A stretch of DNA of 64,000 nucleotides, from assembly GCF_002025705.1 (NCBI RefSeq), contig NZ_CP018846.1, forward strand, positions 4,083,501 through 4,147,500. Direction: 5' to 3'. Position 1 is the stretch's first letter. Every line of letters begins with the position of its first letter. The translations under genes were made by a program, and so were the position numbers. Shown piece by piece: positions 50,418-62,300 of the stretch. This DNA is from Pseudomonas putida (lineage in GTDB: Bacteria; Pseudomonadota; Gammaproteobacteria; Pseudomonadales; Pseudomonadaceae). The notes below the pieces were generated by a model. The model searched no databases. It saw nothing but the letters and a program-made list of their open reading frames with translations, and was not told where the DNA came from.

Positions 50418-52886
50418 ATGACCATTAATACGGTTTCGCCGCTCGCCCGGGCGGTTCGCAGGAAAACACTGGCCATCCTCCCTTCGTCGCTACTCGCCTG
50501 TGCGCTGGCAGCGTCCATGGCAGCGCAAGCCGAGCCGGTCGCGCTGGATATCCCTTCGCAAGGGTTGGTGGGGGCTCTGAATACCCTGGCCAAGCAGGCC
50601 AATCTGCAGCTGCTGTATAGCCCGGACGCGGTGCACAACACCCCGGCGCCAGCGGTCAAGGGCAACATGGAGCCGGAACAGGCCCTGCGCCTGCTGCTTC
50701 GCGACAGCGGCCTGACCTACCAGCTCGACGGCCACACCATCACCCTCAGCGGGCCCGCCGATGCTTCCGCCCTGAACCTGGGCCCGGTGAACATTTCCGG
50801 GCGCCAGTTCGATGCCACCACCGAGGACTCGGGGAGCTACACGTCCAACGCGGTGACCATCGGCAAAGGCACCCATCGCCTCAAGGACATCCCGCAGTCG
50901 GTCAGCGTGGTCACCCGCAAGGCGATGGACGACCAGCGCCTCGACACCCTTGACCAGGTGCTGGAAAAAACCACCGGCATCACCACCTACCAGAGCCCGT
51001 CCGGCGGCAAGTACATCTACTCGCGCGGCTTCGAGGTCGAGACCATCCAGTACGACGGCGTGCCGCTGGACCGCCGCTACTACGGCATCGGCAGCAGCTT
51101 CACTTCCGACACCCTGTTGTACGACCGCGTGGAGATCCTGCGCGGCGCCAACGGCCTGCTGCAAGGCAGCGGCAACCCGGGTGCGGCCATCAACCTGGTA
51201 CGCAAACGTCCGAAGGCCGAGCCTTCCCTCTCCATCACCGCCAGCGCCGGCTCCTGGGACACCTATCGCCAGACCATCGACGCTAGCAGCCCGCTGACCG
51301 CCGATGGCCGGCTGCGTGGGCGCCTGGTCGCCGGCCATGAAGACCGCGACTACTTCTACGACACGGCGGATAGCCGCAAGAACGTGCTGTACGGGATTCT
51401 CGAATACGACCTCAGCGACTCCACCACAGTCGCCGCCGGTGCCAGCGTCGAAGACCTGCACTCGACGCCCTACTTCGGTGGCCTGCCGCGCAACAAGGAC
51501 GGCAGTGCGGTAAACGTCAGCCGCTCGACCTTCACCGGCGCCGACTGGAACAAGTGGAACAACAAGCAGACCACCTACTTCGCCGATATCACCCACGACT
51601 TCAACGAAGACTGGCGCCTGAAAGCCTCCGGCAGCTACATCCGCGAAACCAACGACATTTTCTACAGCTTCGGCCGCGGCGCCGTCGACCCGGCAACCGG
51701 TAACGGCATGCAGTCGCGTGCCTACCTGTACGACTTCGAGAACATCAACCAGGGCGCCGACATCAACCTCACCGGCAAATGGCGCGCCTTCGGCCACGAG
51801 CACGAGATCGTGGTGGGTGCCAACGCCAGCGACCTGCGCACCGACGACCTGCAAGGCGGCCTGCTCAACCTCGGCCCGATGAACATCTATGACCCGGTCT
51901 CGCCTCGCGAACCCACCCTGGATGAAATGCTCAGCACCACCTATGCCGGTGTTTCCAAGGCCAAGATTCGCCAGAATGGCGTGTACGGCGTGATGCGCTA
52001 CAAGCTGATCGACCCGCTGACCCTGGTGCTCGGCGCACGGGTCAGCAACTACAAGTACGACTACGAGCTGACGCGCTTCACCACGTCGTCGCCCGACCCT
52101 TCACATGCGAAGGAAACCGGTGAAGTCACGCCGTACGGCGGCTTGATCTACGCACTGAATGACCAATGGTCGGCCTACGTCAGCTATGCCGACATCTTCA
52201 AGCCGCAGACCGAACTGACCGAGGACCTTGCCCCGCTCAAGCCGATCGAAGGCTCCAACTACGAGATCGGCCTGAAGGGCGAACTGCTGGATGGCCGGGT
52301 CAACACCAGCTTCGCGGTGTTCCGCGTCGACCAGGAAAACCGCGCCCAGTACGACTACAACTCGGTGTGCGGACAGGACGGTGAAACCAACTGCTACGTG
52401 GCAGGCGGCAAGGTACGCGCCGAAGGCTTCGATGCGGAAATCAGCGGTGAGGTGCTGGCTGGCCTGCAACTATTCGCCGGCTATACCTATACCTCGACCA
52501 AGTTTCTCAACGACCCGGGTGATGGCAGCTCGTCTTCCGGCTCCACCTTCAACAGCTACACGCCACGCCACCTGCTGCGCTTCTGGGGTGACTACAACCT
52601 GCCTGGCGAGCTGAACCAGTGGACCGTCGGTGCCGGCGCCAACATCCAGAGCAAGAACCACAACACCAACCAGGGTGGCACCAACGGCATCGACAAGATC
52701 GAGCAAGCCGGCTACGCCATCTGGAATGCCCGCGTGGCGTACCAGATCAACCAGAACTTCAGCGTCGCCCTCAACGGCAACAACCTGTTCGACAAAAAGT
52801 ACTACTCGTCCATCGGCTGGTTGAACGCGAGCAATGTGTATGGCGAACCTCGTAACTACACCGTGACCCTCAGAGCTGACTTCTGA
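50418..52886 (+). CDS. fpvA: TonB-dependent ferripyoverdine receptor FpvA
   Basis: FpvA imports ferric pyoverdine through the outer membrane and signals to FpvR via its N-terminal domain. The 822-residue product has a signal peptide ending in MAAQA, then a secretin/TonB short N-terminal signalling domain (ALDIPSQGLVGALNTLAKQA, residues ~42-112). The plug domain follows (RLKDIPQSVSVVTRKAMDDQ, RVEILRGANGLLQGSGNPGA). The ~22-strand barrel ends in the outer-membrane terminus YTVTLRADF. The anti-sigma regulator fpvR is not in the window. A terminator follows. Confidence 0.93.
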   Translation: MTINTVSPLARAVRRKTLAILPSSLLACALAASMAAQAEPVALDIPSQGLVGALNTLAKQANLQLLYSPDAVHNTPAPAVKGNMEPEQALRLLLRDSGLTYQLDGHTITLSGPADASALNLGPVNISGRQFDATTEDSGSYTSNAVTIGKGTHRLKDIPQSVSVVTRKAMDDQRLDTLDQVLEKTTGITTYQSPSGGKYIYSRGFEVETIQYDGVPLDRRYYGIGSSFTSDTLLYDRVEILRGANGLLQGSGNPGAAINLVRKRPKAEPSLSITASAGSWDTYRQTIDASSPLTADGRLRGRLVAGHEDRDYFYDTADSRKNVLYGILEYDLSDSTTVAAGASVEDLHSTPYFGGLPRNKDGSAVNVSRSTFTGADWNKWNNKQTTYFADITHDFNEDWRLKASGSYIRETNDIFYSFGRGAVDPATGNGMQSRAYLYDFENINQGADINLTGKWRAFGHEHEIVVGANASDLRTDDLQGGLLNLGPMNIYDPVSPREPTLDEMLSTTYAGVSKAKIRQNGVYGVMRYKLIDPLTLVLGARVSNYKYDYELTRFTTSSPDPSHAKETGEVTPYGGLIYALNDQWSAYVSYADIFKPQTELTEDLAPLKPIEGSNYEIGLKGELLDGRVNTSFAVFRVDQENRAQYDYNSVCGQDGETNCYVAGGKVRAEGFDAEISGEVLAGLQLFAGYTYTSTKFLNDPGDGSSSSGSTFNSYTPRHLLRFWGDYNLPGELNQWTVGAGANIQSKNHNTNQGGTNGIDKIEQAGYAIWNARVAYQINQNFSVALNGNNLFDKKYYSSIGWLNASNVYGEPRNYTVTLRADF

Positions 52887-52899
52887 CGCAAACGGTATG

Positions 52900-52935
52900 A
52901 AAAAGGCCCCTGGCGTGATGCGCGAGGGGCCTTTT
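52900..52935 (+). terminator. Rho-independent terminator after fpvA
   Basis: AAAAAGGCCCCT pairs with AGGGGCCTTTT around a 13-base loop, with T residues following. It begins 14 bases after the fpvA stop. The A run also makes it usable on the other strand, where it could end the cdiA-side transcript. Confidence 0.85.
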
Positions 52936-53018
52936 CAATGCGGTTGTGACATAGCTTTTCGTGCAGAACCAGCTCAAAATCCCATACGATGTTTGCGACA
53001 CTTCTTTACGTACAGAGC

Positions 53019-53186
53019 TTAAATCTTAAGGAACACAGAAAAATCTGGCCCGAGTTCATCCCTCAAACCTTTGACTAAGCGCTCCCCCTCCAGCTTAAAC
53101 TCAAGCTCCAATTCATCATTCTTAAATCCAGAGTTTGATGGTGTGACATACGAACCACCGTCACTATCATGGTTGACCCGACGAAT
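53019..53186 (-). pseudogene. Out-of-frame coding remnant downstream of the immunity gene
   Basis: On the minus strand a 55-codon open stretch runs to a TAA at 53019-53021 and reads NHDSDGGSYVTPSNSGFKND, then ELELEFKLEGERLVKGLRDE, ending FSVFLKI. It is acidic and protein-like in composition, AT-rich, and has no usable start codon: a TAG (53187-53189) closes the frame directly upstream. It overlaps the last ~20 bases of the small gene at 53167 in another frame. The likeliest reading is the 3' remnant of an older toxin-immunity gene left after replacement of the toxin cassette. A frameshift from the adjacent gene is the alternative. Confidence 0.45.
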
Positions 53187-53364
53187 CTACATGCAATAAA
53201 AGGCACTTGCCTTCTCGCTTGACGACAAGACTAATCGGCCTTGTTGTTTCTCCCTCATCAAAAGACATTTCAACCTTAAGGTGCTGGTCGCCAAACGTCT
53301 TAAGCTCAGCGATAAGCTCCGCCACTGTCTTGCCTCGATTTTCCCAGTCTACTCTATCGCTCAT
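53167..53364 (-). CDS. Candidate CdiI-type immunity protein
   Basis: This 65-residue acidic cytosolic protein (MSDRVDWENRGKTVAELIAE, then LKTFGDQHLKVEMSFDEGET) lies directly after the stop of the giant CdiA-like gene, with no gap (53364/53365). It has no signal peptide. Small genes in this position usually encode the cognate immunity protein that binds the toxin domain. The sequence resembles, from memory, immunity proteins paired with the same toxin family; I could not check this. Low GC compared with the upstream repeat region fits an exchangeable toxin-immunity cassette. Confidence 0.65.
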   Translation of the reverse strand: MSDRVDWENRGKTVAELIAELKTFGDQHLKVEMSFDEGETTRPISLVVKREGKCLLLHVDSSGQP

Positions 53365-56300
53365 TCAATCACCGATACGATTCAAATTTTTATCAAAGGT
53401 ACCGTCACGTGTTGACTTACTTTCCAGGGCTTTTACTGAACCGGCCATTTTCCATGCACCTCCATTGTGCCCATCCAAATCTCTCGTAATGTAGGTTTTG
53501 CCCTTACGGAACACTGCTTGGCCGCCATGAACTGTTTCGCTTATTTTCTGATACCCTAACGCCTCAGCTGCTACCTTAGCCTCTTTTGTAGTCCTGTACA
53601 CAGGTTGTTTTGTAACGACCGAGCGACCGCCCATGGTCGCGTTTAGCAACGTCGAGCCTATCATGGAAAGGAGCCGGCTCTCATCTCCTCCTTTGAGCGC
53701 GCCCAGTTCACTTGCGATAATATTCTGCGCGTCTTGATTACTACTGCTAATCACATAGCCGATGACAACAGATGCGCCAAACTCACCTCGAGCAGATGCT
53801 TCTTTAGCTAACGCTCTGAGTTTCGGCTCGTCAGCACTGAGCTTCGCGGAAATATCTTCGCACTGCCCAGGATTTTTACGACACACGTCGGCCAACTCTT
53901 TATTGCGAGCCTCATCCAACTGCGCATATTTCTCTCTAGTATCCTGAACACACCCATCATCCAGGCAGGCTTTTTCTTCCGCGTCCTTATTTTGAACTTC
54001 TTCATGTGTAAGGTAATTATATTGCGTCGAGTTGCTTGCCACCCACGCGCCCATCTGCGAACTGTCGCCATCACCGTTGACCGCAGCAGCAGCCAAAACA
54101 CCCAACAATTGTGAGTTCATTATCAGCAACTGCTGCTTCTTCTCAGGCTGCATTTCGGCATAGTGCTGCGCAAGCGTATCCACTACCGCCTCATTGAGCC
54201 CGGCTGCAACTGCACCGGTTTTGAAATCGCCTCCAGCCGCCTCCGCGGCCAGCCCGCCCATCACCGCATGCAGTGCAACTTTGCCGGCGCCTCCCGGCTG
54301 AAGATCGAAGCGACTACCCAAATCGCCAACCAGATTGAACCCTGCAGCTGCGAATGTACTGGCGAGGCTGCTTCGCAGAGCATCACCCAACGCGCTGTCA
54401 CCACCGAGGGCGCGGTCCAGCACGGTCGAAGTACCATTCTGAAGCAGCTGGTTGCCTGCAAAGCGACCAATGCCGTCCCAAGTGGAAAGCCCTCCCGCCG
54501 GCAATACGGCGCCACTATTAGGCAGCGCGCTTGAAGTTCCCGTTTCGGTCGCTGTCCAGTCATCGAACACGCCGGTAGTCAAACCTGCGGTGAGCCCCGT
54601 AACCACATAGCCGCGAAGCGCATCAGTGGACGTGACATCCTTAAGCACCAGGCTCAAGTTGCCACGATTGTTGATCGCGCTGATGGTCGCTCCACTTGCC
54701 GCACTGGCGGCGATCGAGGAAAGCGCCACATTCGCCCATCCTGCCGCAACGGTCGAACCCGCTGCCGCGCCGCCGGCTACGGCACTGGCCGTCGCTGTTC
54801 CACTTGCCGCCATGGCCGTCCCGGATCCAGCAGTCGCACCAGCCGCAGAACCCAAGGCAGCGCTGGCTGCGCCTGCAGTAAGGTAAGTGATGATGATCGC
54901 AACGACCAACTGTGCCGCAACACCCATACCCGACTGGCTGTACTTGAAGGAATCGTGCACCTCCTTGACTTGCCGCCAATCAACATCACCTCGAGCGTCG
55001 GCCTCCTTGAGCCAAGCCAGCTGAGGGTCTTGCTGGACCATCAGATCGATGGTCTCGCTCACGCTCTTCTGATCGACCTGCCTGATATCGATCTTCAAGC
55101 CATCGGCGGCCTTGATCAGCACGTCACCACTGGCCAGCAACTGGCTCTGACGCAGTGTCTCATCGGTGTTGCCTTTGCCTTTGGCGCTGTTCCAGACAAG
55201 ACTGGTCTTGCTCTTGACGTGACTCTCCTGATGCAAGTCCTTGACCGCTTCAAAAATCACTGCGCCGCCACTGTCGATGATCAGGTCTGCGCCGCTGTCG
55301 AGCTTGGCCGCCTGGTACAACTGGTCACCACCGCTGACCAGCATCAGGTCGCCACCTGTGCTGATCGCACTGCCGACGCTGGTGACCTGGGTGACTTCAT
55401 CGCGCTTGGTATACTTGCTGCCGAAGCTGCCCTTCTTTTTCTTGTCGTACAGCGAGTAGTCCAAATCCTCCGCCGCCAGCAAGGCAAGTTGGCCGCCGGC
55501 CACCAGGTAGGCTTCGTCGCCGGCACTGATGCGGCTGGCACTCAGGGCCAGGTCCTGGCCGGCGCTGATGGAGACATCGGCACCGGCTGTCAGCACGGTG
55601 GACACCTGGCTGACATGGTCTTCCTGGGTCTTGAGCTTCTTGGAGGTGTACGCCGAATGGGTCTCGTCTGCCGCCGACATCAAGGTCACGTCACCAGCGG
55701 CGCTGATATCGATGGCGCGCTGTGCCTCGATCTGGCTGGCCACCGCAGTGAGGTCGCGCCCTGCCACGGCAGTGAAATCGCGCCCGGCACTGACGCTGGA
55801 GCCGTTCTGCGTCACCGACTGGGTGGTGGTGCGCCCATAGGCGGCGCTGTCGATGGACTCGGCGGAACCCAGCAGGATGTCGCGACCGGCCTCGATCGAG
55901 GTGTCGCGCCCGCTCTGCAGTACCCCGCCGGCGCTGACGAAATCTCGTCCAGCGTTGATGCTCAGGTCGTTGGCGGCCTCGATGCGCGCGGCGCTGTCGA
56001 CGTAATCGGTACGCATCTGCAGGCGAGCAGCGTCGGTGACCTGGCTGGTTACCGAACGCTCATTGATTACGTCTCCCTTCAGGGTGGTCATGCTGATGTC
56101 GCGACCGGAAATGATGCCACCGGCCTTGTTGACGATGTCGTTGCCGGCCAGCAGGTCGACCCGGTTGCCCGCCTGGATCAGGCCACTGTTGATGATGTCG
56201 TTGCCGGCCGCGGCCGACAGGTTGTTGCTGGCGCGCAGGGTGCCAACGTTGAGCAGGTCCTGCCCGGCCACCAGGTTGACGTCATTGCCTGCCACCAAGG

Positions 56301-59300
56301 CGCCATTGGGCGCCAGGCGGTTGTTGGCATTGGCCATGTACAGCACCGGTACCAGCACCTTCTCGCCGTTGACCGTGACCTCTTCCAGCCAGACGATGTC
56401 GTGGGTCAGCGCCGCCACCTGCTCCGAGGTCAGGCCCACGCCCACCGCCAAATTCAGCTGCTGCTTGCTGGCGATGGCGTTGTCCATCAGGTACTTGAAC
56501 ATCTGCTCGTCGCTGGTCTGGCCGGCCAGGAAGCGCTGCCCGGTGGCGGCCACCACGGCTTGCTGCAGCAAACGCTGCTCATAGAAGCCATCGCCCAGCC
56601 GCTTGGCGCTTTCGTCAGGGTTGTAGCCCAGGCCGGCCAGCAGGTAGTCGGAGCTCATGAACTGCTTCAGGTCGGTGAGCAAGGGGCTGGTTTCGACCAG
56701 GTACTTGTGCGGCTGGGACGCGACAGTGCGGTCCGGCAGGCCGGTCACCCGGTCGATGTTCTGCCCGGCCGCTGCCGTCGGTTGCGCGCTTCCTGGCGAG
56801 GCGACGGTCGAGCGGCCGTCGGCACTCGGCGTGCCGGGGCGATCGGCCGCCGAAACCACGGCCTGGCTGGCCGGCGACAAGGGGGCGACGGTGGCCACCT
56901 GTGCAGGTTGCGCGGCGGCCACATCGGTCAGCCCGTCACGGGCCTGCGGCGCCAGGTCGGTGCGGCCAGCGGACTGGCCGGCCACTGTAGTGTCGCGGCT
57001 GCCGGAAGCCAGCCCCGGCACGTTCGCCGGGCCTGCCGAACTGCCCGGCGTAGTGACGCCAACCTGGGTGTCGCGGTTCGTCTCGATGCCGGCAAGGTCG
57101 ACAGACTGCCCGGTGGCGCTGAGCGAGCCGGCGGCATCGCCGGAAGGCGTCTGGCTGCCGATGCCATCGCTGCGGGTGACATCACCGGCCTGGCTACGGC
57201 CCGACTGCCAGCTGCCGTTGTTGACGCTGCCAACCGCAGACACATCGACCGCACTCGCGGTGGCGCCCAACGTGCCGGCTTCGCGCGCAGCGACCGAGAG
57301 TTGCTGCGTGCTGGCCCAGAGCTGGGCGTTGTCGCCCACCTGCAAGGTGCGCCCGGTCGTGCCCGGCAGCGCCAGCTCGCGTTGCGCCAGGTCAATGCTG
57401 GCAGCACCTAGGGTCCAGTTGCCGGCGCCGCTGCCAGCTTGGCTGGCCTGGCCTGCGCTGGCTGCCTGGTCGCTCAGGCGGAACAGGCCGTTGGGGTTGG
57501 TCGGCAGGCTGAAGCCCGGCAGGCTCAACGGGTTGATCTGCTGTTGGGCGAGGTTGGGCGGCAACTGCCGGTTCAGCACGATCACCGGCGCCATGCCGGT
57601 GCCCGTGGCACCGGTATTCAGGCCCCTTGCAGCCCCAGTGGCCGCTTGGCTGTAGGCCCGCTCGACGCCGTTGGAAATGTTGCTGGACGCGGTGATGGCA
57701 ATCGCGCCACCGGCCTGAACAACTGAAGGCAGGTAGTTGGAACCGGCATTTTCCACGCGTTGCGTGAGGAACGGCGTTGCAGCCTGAATGGCCGCCGGAG
57801 CGCTGCTGGGCTGCCCACTTCCGTAGTTGGCCGGGAAAATGAATTCGGCGTACTTGTATTTACCGCTGCCGCCTTTCGATTGGGTGGTGTCAAGCCTGAA
57901 GCTGGCGAAATTCACCCAAGAGATCGTGTTGCCACTACCGACGGAGCGGGTCCCGCCGTTGATCGCTGCCATCGATTCGTTGCCCGCTGCGTTCCAGAAG
58001 CGGATACCCCCTGTGTAGCCGGCGTCGTTATCGGCGTTGTACTGGGCGATAAGCTTCCACAACCCCTCGCCGGGCTTGCCAACGTCGATGTACTTCAGCT
58101 CCGAGTAGCCGTTCAGCGATGTCCCGGTATTGGCAAACGAGCCGGTATTGATGGTGATATTACCGGCGGCGGAAACCGTGGAGTTGGAGTTGGCGAACGC
58201 ATCGCTGGCCACGCTCAGGTTACGTCCCGACACCAGGCTTGCCTGTTGCTCGACCGCCCCCAAGGCCTCATAGGTGTAGGTCTGCCCCCAGACCAGGTGC
58301 GAGCTCGGCGAAATCTGTACGCTGCCGTCCATGTAGCTGGAACAGCTGTAGCAGCGCACGCCGATGTAACCGGACTGCACCGTCGGGGTCAGGCTGAAGT
58401 CGACGCGCTTGTTGCTGACGGTGCTGGCCGCGATGGTGAAATCGCCAACGCTTTCCATCGTCCCGGAGATGTTTTCCAGCAGGGCCGAACGATTGCCTTG
58501 GGCATCCCGGGCAACCCGGATCGCACCCAGGCTGTATATATCGCCCTGGCGGTTGGTCAGGCTCTGGGCGTACAGCGCCATGTCCGTGCCGCTGTAGATG
58601 AAACCGCCTTGGTTCAACACGTTGCCGGAGGTCAGGGTCAGGGCCTGGGCGCTGCCCAGCGAACCGTAGTTGGTGATGCCGCCAGCCTGGACCGCGAGGC
58701 TCGACGCCGACGTCAGGCGCCCGGCATTGCTCAGCAAGCCGCCGACGTTGAGCGTGCCGTCGCCACCGGAGGCGACGCTGGCGCTGTTGCCCATGGTCAG
58801 CTGGCCGAGGGTGAAGTTCATGGCTCCAAGGCTGCTGACACGCCCGCTGGCATTCAGGCTGCCGGCGAGGCTCAGGTCGAGCCCGCCATCACTGGCGATC
58901 AACCCTGCCGTGCTCCAGTTGTTGCCGCTGCCGCTGAAACGTTCCGAGGCCAGTAGTTGCCCACCGGCCGTCTGGTTCAGTTCGCCGACGTTGACGGTCA
59001 GGCGCCCGGCCTGGATCACACTGCTGTTGGTCCAGCTGGCCGCTGTCAGGGTCAGCCCGCCACGGGTGACCAGGGTGCCGCCGCTGTTGGTGATGTTTGC
59101 CGTGGAAATGTCGAAGGTGCCGGTGCCGCCATGCAGCACAGTGCCATCGAGGTTGCTCAGGCCACTGGTGTTGAGGGTCAGGTCGGTGTTGGCCACCTCT
59201 ACCCTGCCGCTGCGGTTGTCGAAGCCACCGCCAATCTGGAACTCGCTCTTGCCGGCCGTGCCCAGGGCGCGCAGCTGGCCACCCTGGTTGTCCACGGCGG

Positions 59301-62300
59301 CCGCTGACACCAGCAATTGCGTGTCGCTTTCGATAACGCCCGAGCGATTGGCCAGCATGTTGCCGAGCGCCAGTTCCACGCGGTTGCCTGCCAGCTGCCC
59401 GGCACTGTTGTCCAGGCTGCTGGCATCGACCCGCACCAGGCCTTTGGCATACAGACCACCGCCCGCATTGACCAGGGCCGCGCTGCGGATACGTGCATCG
59501 CCCGACTGGGCGGCAACCCGGCCGCCACTGTTGTCAACGCTGCCGGCCACCAGCAACAGTTGCTGGCCCTGCACTACACCGCCGTTGCCGGCGAGGTCGC
59601 GCCGGTTGTCGAGCAGGCCGCTGACGTTGACGTCCAGCAACCCGGCGACGCTGGCCAGGATGCCACCCTGGTTACCCAGGCTGCCGGCCCGCTGCACCAC
59701 CAGGTTGCCGCCCTGGGCCAGCAGCTTGCCGCCGCGGTTCTCCAGCGCCCCGGCGATGTCCAGCAGCACGCTGCTGCGCCCCTGCACTTCGCCCTGCTGG
59801 TTGAGCAGTTCGCCCGCCTGCAACGCGACATCGGCGTTTTCGCTGTAGATCAGCCCCTGGTTGTCATTGCGCAGGGTCGATGCGACATTGACCTTGACCT
59901 GCTCCTTGGCCGCCAAGGTACCCAACTGGCCGTTGTCGAAGCTGCCGGCATTGAGCTCCAGCCCGCTGCGGCTGACGATCTTGCCAGCATGGTTGAGCAC
60001 CTGTCGGGCCTGCACCAGTTGCAGCTCCTCAGCGCTGACCAAGGTGCCGCCGCTGTTGTCGAGGTTGCCACGCAGGTCGAGCAGCAGGCTGCCATTACCG
60101 GCAATGCGGCCACCACGGTTGTCCAGGTCACTGCCATTGATGCTCAACAGTTGCTGGGCATCGATGCTCCCCCCCAGGTTGGCCAGGGTGGCCGTGTCCA
60201 GCTGCAAGGCCGCGCCGCTGGACAGCACACCGCCGCTGTTGTCGAGGCTGGCCGCGTCGACGTCCATGCGCCCCTGGCTTACCAGGGCACCGTCCCCACC
60301 ATTGAGCAAGGCACCGGTGAGTTGTACGTCCAAGGCACCCTGGCGGCTGGACAGGGTGCCGAGGTTGCGGTTGTCGAGGCTGCCGCCTTTGAGGCTCAGT
60401 CCCTGCCAACCGGACAGCAGGCCGCCCTGGTTGCTGACGCTGGCGGCGGAAAGCACCAGCTGCCGTGCGCCAATCAGTTTGCCGCTGTCGTTTACCAGGC
60501 TACCGGCGGTCAGCGCCAGGTCCTGTGTGGCAGAGACCTCGCCCCCGCTGTTGTCGACACTGTCGGCGTTGATGCTCACACCCGCCTGGCTGTTGATCAG
60601 GCCGGCCGCGCGGTTGTTCACAGCGCGCGACGTCAGCGACAGGCCTTGGCCCGCGAGTAGCGCCCCGCCCTGGTTGGTCAGCCTGTCACTGCTCAGGGTC
60701 AGCTGGCCTGCCGCGCTGATCAGCCCCTGCTGACCATTGTCGAGCAGGCCACTGCTGCCCAGCTGCAAGTCGCTGCGGCTGTTGAAGGTGCCCCCACGGT
60801 TGTCCACCGCGCCTGCGCTGACGCCCAGGCTGGCGGCGCCGATCAGGCCCTTGAGGTTGCTCAGGGTCTGGGCGATGACCAGGTTCAGGCCCTGGCTGGC
60901 GAGTACACGGCCGCCGTCGTTGTCCAGGCTACGGGCAGCGAGGGTGTAGGCCTGGGCGCTGGAGATTTCACCGGCGCGGTTGCTGACATCAGCCAGGTTG
61001 CTCAGCCGCAACGGGCCGGCACTGTTGATCAGGCCACCCTGGTTGTCCAGCTTGCCGCCCTGGAGGTCGAGGCTGAGGCTGGTATTGCCCGACAGTTTGC
61101 CACCTTGCTGATCGAGCCCGGTGACAGTGGCGGTCAGCGCGCCGAGGCTGCCGATGTTGCCACCGTTGATCACCTGCCCGGCATCAAGGTCGAGGGCCTG
61201 CGCGCTGTTGAGCCTGCCGCCCCGGTTGCTCATGGCACCGGTCTGCACACTGACCGCACCCTTGGCACTGATGCTGCCCTGGTCGTTGACCAGGCTGGCG
61301 CTGCGCAGGTGCAGTCGAGCATCGGTGAGCAGTTCGCCATCGCTGTTGTCGAGCGTTTTGGCCACGGTCAGGGTCAGGTCGTCGGCACTGCCCAGGTTGC
61401 CACCTTGGTTATCGAGGCTGTTAGCGCTGACCACCAGCGTCGACTCACTGCTCAGCATGCCCTGCCGGTTGCTCAGTTCGCCGCTGAAATTCAGCACCAG
61501 TGGCCGCTGCGAGAAGATCGCCCCGCCGCTGTTGTCCATGCTGGCACCGCTCAGCTCCACGGCTTGCCCATGCAGTTGGCCACGGGTACGGTTGAGCACC
61601 TGCTGCACCGCCAGTGTCAGCTTGCCGCCTGCGAACAGAACACCGTCATCACTGTTGTCCAGAGAAAGCCCGGTGAGAGTGAGGTCGCTGTTGCTGGTCA
61701 GCTCGCCTGCGCGGTTGTCCAGGTTGTCGATAGTCAGGTCCAGCGCCTGGGTCGCGCCAAGCAAACCAGAGCGGTTGTCCACCCGGGTGGCGGTGACGCT
61801 GACGCGATCGGTGCCTATCAGCTGGCCGCCCTGGTTATCAAAGGTGCCGGTCTTCAGTTCGACCAGCGCCTTGCCGGCAATCTGGCCTTGGCCATTGTCG
61901 AGGTTGTCGCTGCCCAGCGTGAGCACATCGTCGGCAATCAGGGTGCCGCGGCGGTTGAGCAACGACTCGCCAGCATGAACCGCAAGCGAGCCACGGGCGC
62001 TTATCAGCCCGTCGCTGTTGTCCAGGCGCTGGCTGTCCAGCGCCAGTTGCGTCCCGCTGATGCGACCGTTGCGATTACCCAGCACCTGGTCGACGCGCAA
62101 GACCAGGCGCTGGTTGCTGACCAGCTTGCCATCACTGTTGTCGAAGCTATGGGCAGCAAGGTCGATCGCGCCCTGACTGGAAATTTCGCCCCTCTGGTTG
62201 AGCACCGTGCCGAGGTTCTTGAGGGCCAGGCTCGGGGCATTGATCAAGCCACCGTTGACCAGCGCGCCCCGGTTCAGGTCCAGGGTCAGTTGACGGTTGC

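Noticed and set aside
53019..53186. Remnant considered as a second, functional immunity gene
   Set aside because: No start codon or ribosome-binding site exists in the frame, and a TAG closes it directly upstream; it is recorded as a pseudogene fragment.
54955..57411. Long plus-strand open frames opposite the CdiA-like gene
   Set aside because: Repeated GC-rich codons of the haemagglutinin array create open antisense frames with His/Asp/Gly-rich shadow composition and no domain.
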